DNA from: Chloroflexota bacterium
Lineage (GTDB): Bacteria > Chloroflexota > Anaerolineae > Anaerolineales > DRMV01
DNA length: 16,848 nt
Reading direction: 5' to 3'
Assembly: GCA_013153375.1 (NCBI GenBank)
Contig: JAADEN010000238.1
Location: 1 to 16,848, forward strand
The notes under the pieces are model-generated. The model saw only the letters and a list, made by a program, of their open reading frames with translations. It did not search any database and was not told the origin of the DNA. The translations under genes were made by a program, and so were the position numbers. Positions 15,246-16,848 of this stretch are shown one piece after another. The first letter of the stretch is position 1. The number at the start of each line of letters is the position of its first letter.

Positions 15246-16238
15246 ATGGCCCGCTTTCAGCCTCCTCAGCGTTACTCCAGCCCGCATTTGCCCTTTGGCG
15301 ACCGCCGCGACGCGCCGTTCTACGGCAGGCACATCATCTCGGTGCGCCAGTTCAGCCGTGACGACCTGACCTACATCTTCGGCGTCGCGCACGAGATGCG
15401 CGAGATGGTCATGCGCATCGGCGCGTTCGACCTGCTCAAGGGCAAAATCCTGGCCAACCTGTTCTACGAGCCCTCCACCCGCACCGCGTCGTCCTTCGTG
15501 GCCGCGATGGAGCGCCTGGGCGGCAGCGTCATCGCCATCAACGAAGTGCGCTACTCGTCGGTGACCAAGGGCGAGTCCCTGCCCGACACGGTACGCACCT
15601 TGGAGGCCTATGCGGATGTCATCGTGCTGCGCCATCCCCAGCAGGGCGCGGCCGCGCTGGCCGCCAAATACGCGCGCAAGCCCATCATCAACGCCGGCGA
15701 CGGCGCGGGCGAGCACCCCACCCAGGCCCTGCTGGACCTGTTCACCATCCGCGAGGAACTGGGCACCGTGGACGGCCTGACCGTGACCATGCTGGGCGAC
15801 CTGCGCTACGGACGCACGGTGCACTCCCTGGCCCGCCTGCTGTCCCTCTATCGGGTGCGGCTCAACTATGTCTCGCCGCCCAACCTGCGCATGCCCCGGG
15901 AGATCGTGGCCGAACTGGAGGCCAAGGGGGTGCCCCAGGCCGAGTACGACCGCCTCGAGCCCGTGCTGGCCGAGACCGATGTCCTCTATGTCACCCGGGT
16001 GCAGAAGGAACGCTTCGACGACCCCACGGAATACGAGCAGGTCAAGGACGCGTTCGTCATCACCCCCCAGGTCATGGCCCAGGCCAAGGAGCGCATGATT
16101 CTCATGCATCCCTTCCCCCGGGTGTACGAGATCACCGAGGAAGTGGATGCCGACCCTCGGGCCGCGTACTTCCGCCAGATGGAGTACGGCCTGTATGTGC
16201 GCATGGCCCTGCTGGCCATGGTGCTGGGCAAGGCGTGA
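15246..16238 (+). CDS. pyrB: Aspartate carbamoyltransferase, catalytic subunit
   Basis: Catalyses carbamoyl phosphate + aspartate to carbamoyl aspartate, the first committed step of pyrimidine synthesis. The 330-residue protein has the carbamoyl-phosphate loop YEPSTRTASSF (74-84), the SVTKGESLPDT loop (105-115) with its catalytic-type lysine, HPTQALLDLFTI (157-168), LGDLRYGRTVHSL (183-195) and the aspartate-site HPFPRVYEI (288-296, HPFPR in place of the common HPLPR). The GDLRYGRTVHS motif separates it from ornithine carbamoyltransferase. The ATG at 15246 is preferred over an upstream in-frame start (15132) because AGGAG lies at 15233-15237 and the preceding stretch encodes low-complexity Pro/Ala/Arg. 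pyrF follows after 9 bp. No regulatory pyrI subunit is seen. Confidence 0.96.
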   Translation: MARFQPPQRYSSPHLPFGDRRDAPFYGRHIISVRQFSRDDLTYIFGVAHEMREMVMRIGAFDLLKGKILANLFYEPSTRTASSFVAAMERLGGSVIAINEVRYSSVTKGESLPDTVRTLEAYADVIVLRHPQQGAAALAAKYARKPIINAGDGAGEHPTQALLDLFTIREELGTVDGLTVTMLGDLRYGRTVHSLARLLSLYRVRLNYVSPPNLRMPREIVAELEAKGVPQAEYDRLEPVLAETDVLYVTRVQKERFDDPTEYEQVKDAFVITPQVMAQAKERMILMHPFPRVYEITEEVDADPRAAYFRQMEYGLYVRMALLAMVLGKA

Positions 16239-16247
16239 GGTGCGGCC

Positions 16248-16848
16248 ATGCGGGATTTCTTCGCCCAGGTCACCCAACGGGCCCGGCAACTCGACAGCCT
16301 CTTCGTGCTGGGCCTCGACCCGCACCCTGAAGATTTGGGGGATGGGACTCCGAGCGCGGCGCGCGCCTGGGCTTTGGCCCTCCTGGATGCGGCCGCGGAG
16401 GTCGCGGTGGCGGTCAAACCCAACAGCGCGTTCTACGAGGCCCTGGGCCCGGCCGGCCTGGAGGTGCTGGCCGAGGTCATCGCCGCGGCCCACGCGCGCG
16501 GCCTGCCCGTGCTGCTGGACGCCAAACGGGGCGACATCGCGTCCACGGCCCGGGCCTACGCGCGCGCGGTCTTCGAGACCCTGGACGCGGACGCGGTCAC
16601 GGTGAACCCCTACCTGGGCCCCGACGCGTGGCAGCCCTGGCTCGAAACACCCGGGCGGGGCGTGTTCCTGCTCCTGCGGACCTCCAACCCGGGCGCGGCC
16701 GCGGTGCAGGAGGTCTCGGTCGCGGGGCGGCCCTTCTACCTGCACCTGCTGAAGGTAGCCCAACCCGCGGCCCATCCCAACCTGGGCTTCGTGGTCGGCG
16801 CGACCGTGCCCCACGCGCTGGCCGCGGTGCGCGCGGCCGCGCCGCGGT
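16248..16848 (+). CDS. pyrF: Orotidine 5'-phosphate decarboxylase (type 2), 5' part
   Basis: Decarboxylates OMP to UMP, the last step of de novo UMP synthesis. The visible 200 residues run off the right edge; type 2 enzymes are usually about 260-280 residues. Motifs seen are the substrate-site GLDPHP (22-27), VKPNSAFYE (56-64) and the catalytic DAKRGDI (91-97) with Asp91, Lys93 and Asp96. VNPYLG (119-124) and LRTSNPGA (143-150) follow. The KPN and RTSNPGA patterns indicate the type 2 form rather than the E. coli type. The start codon is 9 bp after the pyrB stop and its ribosome site GAGG overlaps that stop, so the two genes form an operon. Confidence 0.95.
   Translation, partial: MRDFFAQVTQRARQLDSLFVLGLDPHPEDLGDGTPSAARAWALALLDAAAEVAVAVKPNSAFYEALGPAGLEVLAEVIAAAHARGLPVLLDAKRGDIASTARAYARAVFETLDADAVTVNPYLGPDAWQPWLETPGRGVFLLLRTSNPGAAAVQEVSVAGRPFYLHLLKVAQPAAHPNLGFVVGATVPHALAAVRAAAPR

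Noticed and set aside
14619..16814. A 731-codon open frame on the minus strand
   Set aside because: It is antisense to the nucleotidyltransferase, pyrB and pyrF genes, which have clear motifs, ribosome sites and starts. The predicted product is low-complexity Gly/His/Gln/Val.

Overview
The window is a GC-rich bacterial chromosomal segment holding fourteen protein genes, one of them cut by the right edge. No rRNA, tRNA, CRISPR array, insertion sequence or phage gene was found. The TPR protein has proline/threonine-rich linkers of the 'TPTPTP' kind that are common in surface proteins of Chloroflexota (Anaerolineae and relatives). Together with the GC-rich codon use and the gene set, this makes a Chloroflexota-like origin the best guess, but it is an inference. 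A predicted m4C-type methyltransferase would fit a thermophile, though it is not proof of one.

Layout. (1) 1-334: non-coding, with two competing hairpins (35-82) and a probable pckA promoter. (2) 335-1858 (+): ATP-type PEP carboxykinase, convergent with (3) pyrG (CTP synthase, 1921-3585, -), which has a structured leader. (4) 3852-5294 (-): a membrane-anchored TPR protein, transcribed toward pyrG. (5) 5295-5476: a divergent promoter region. (6) 5477-6965 (+): a small FtsB-like membrane protein, then threonine synthase. (7) 7041-14481 (-): a seven-gene same-strand run. In transcription order it is an NnrS-like 12-TM membrane protein, scpA, a cyclase/kynurenine formamidase-like hydrolase, an HD phosphohydrolase, a beta-class DNA methyltransferase, a small protein overlapping it that is probably the cognate restriction endonuclease, and uvrB. 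An internal promoter appears to serve the last three. (8) 14482-14690: a second divergent promoter region with two palindromes. (9) 14691-15098 (+): a stand-alone MntA-like nucleotidyltransferase followed by a textbook intrinsic terminator. (10) 15131-16848 (+): pyrB-pyrF, preceded by a C-rich leader with a hairpin and a 7-bp tandem repeat.

How the parts fit. Pyrimidine synthesis appears twice (pyrG; pyrB-pyrF), and both sites have leaders that look able to fold into alternative or terminator-like structures. pckA and thrC are ordinary central and amino-acid metabolism. ScpA (chromosome condensation) and UvrB (excision repair) are housekeeping genes sharing a strand with a compact restriction-modification module.

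Three separate intergenic sites carry the identical 10-mer TGGTAGAATG at promoter-like positions, and several other start regions carry relatives of it. This suggests an extended -10 promoter style for this genome and helped choose start codons. I did not find a clearly new multi-gene system. The most promising items are the restriction-modification pair with an unusual SIK nuclease motif, the pyr leaders, and the orphan MntA-like gene.
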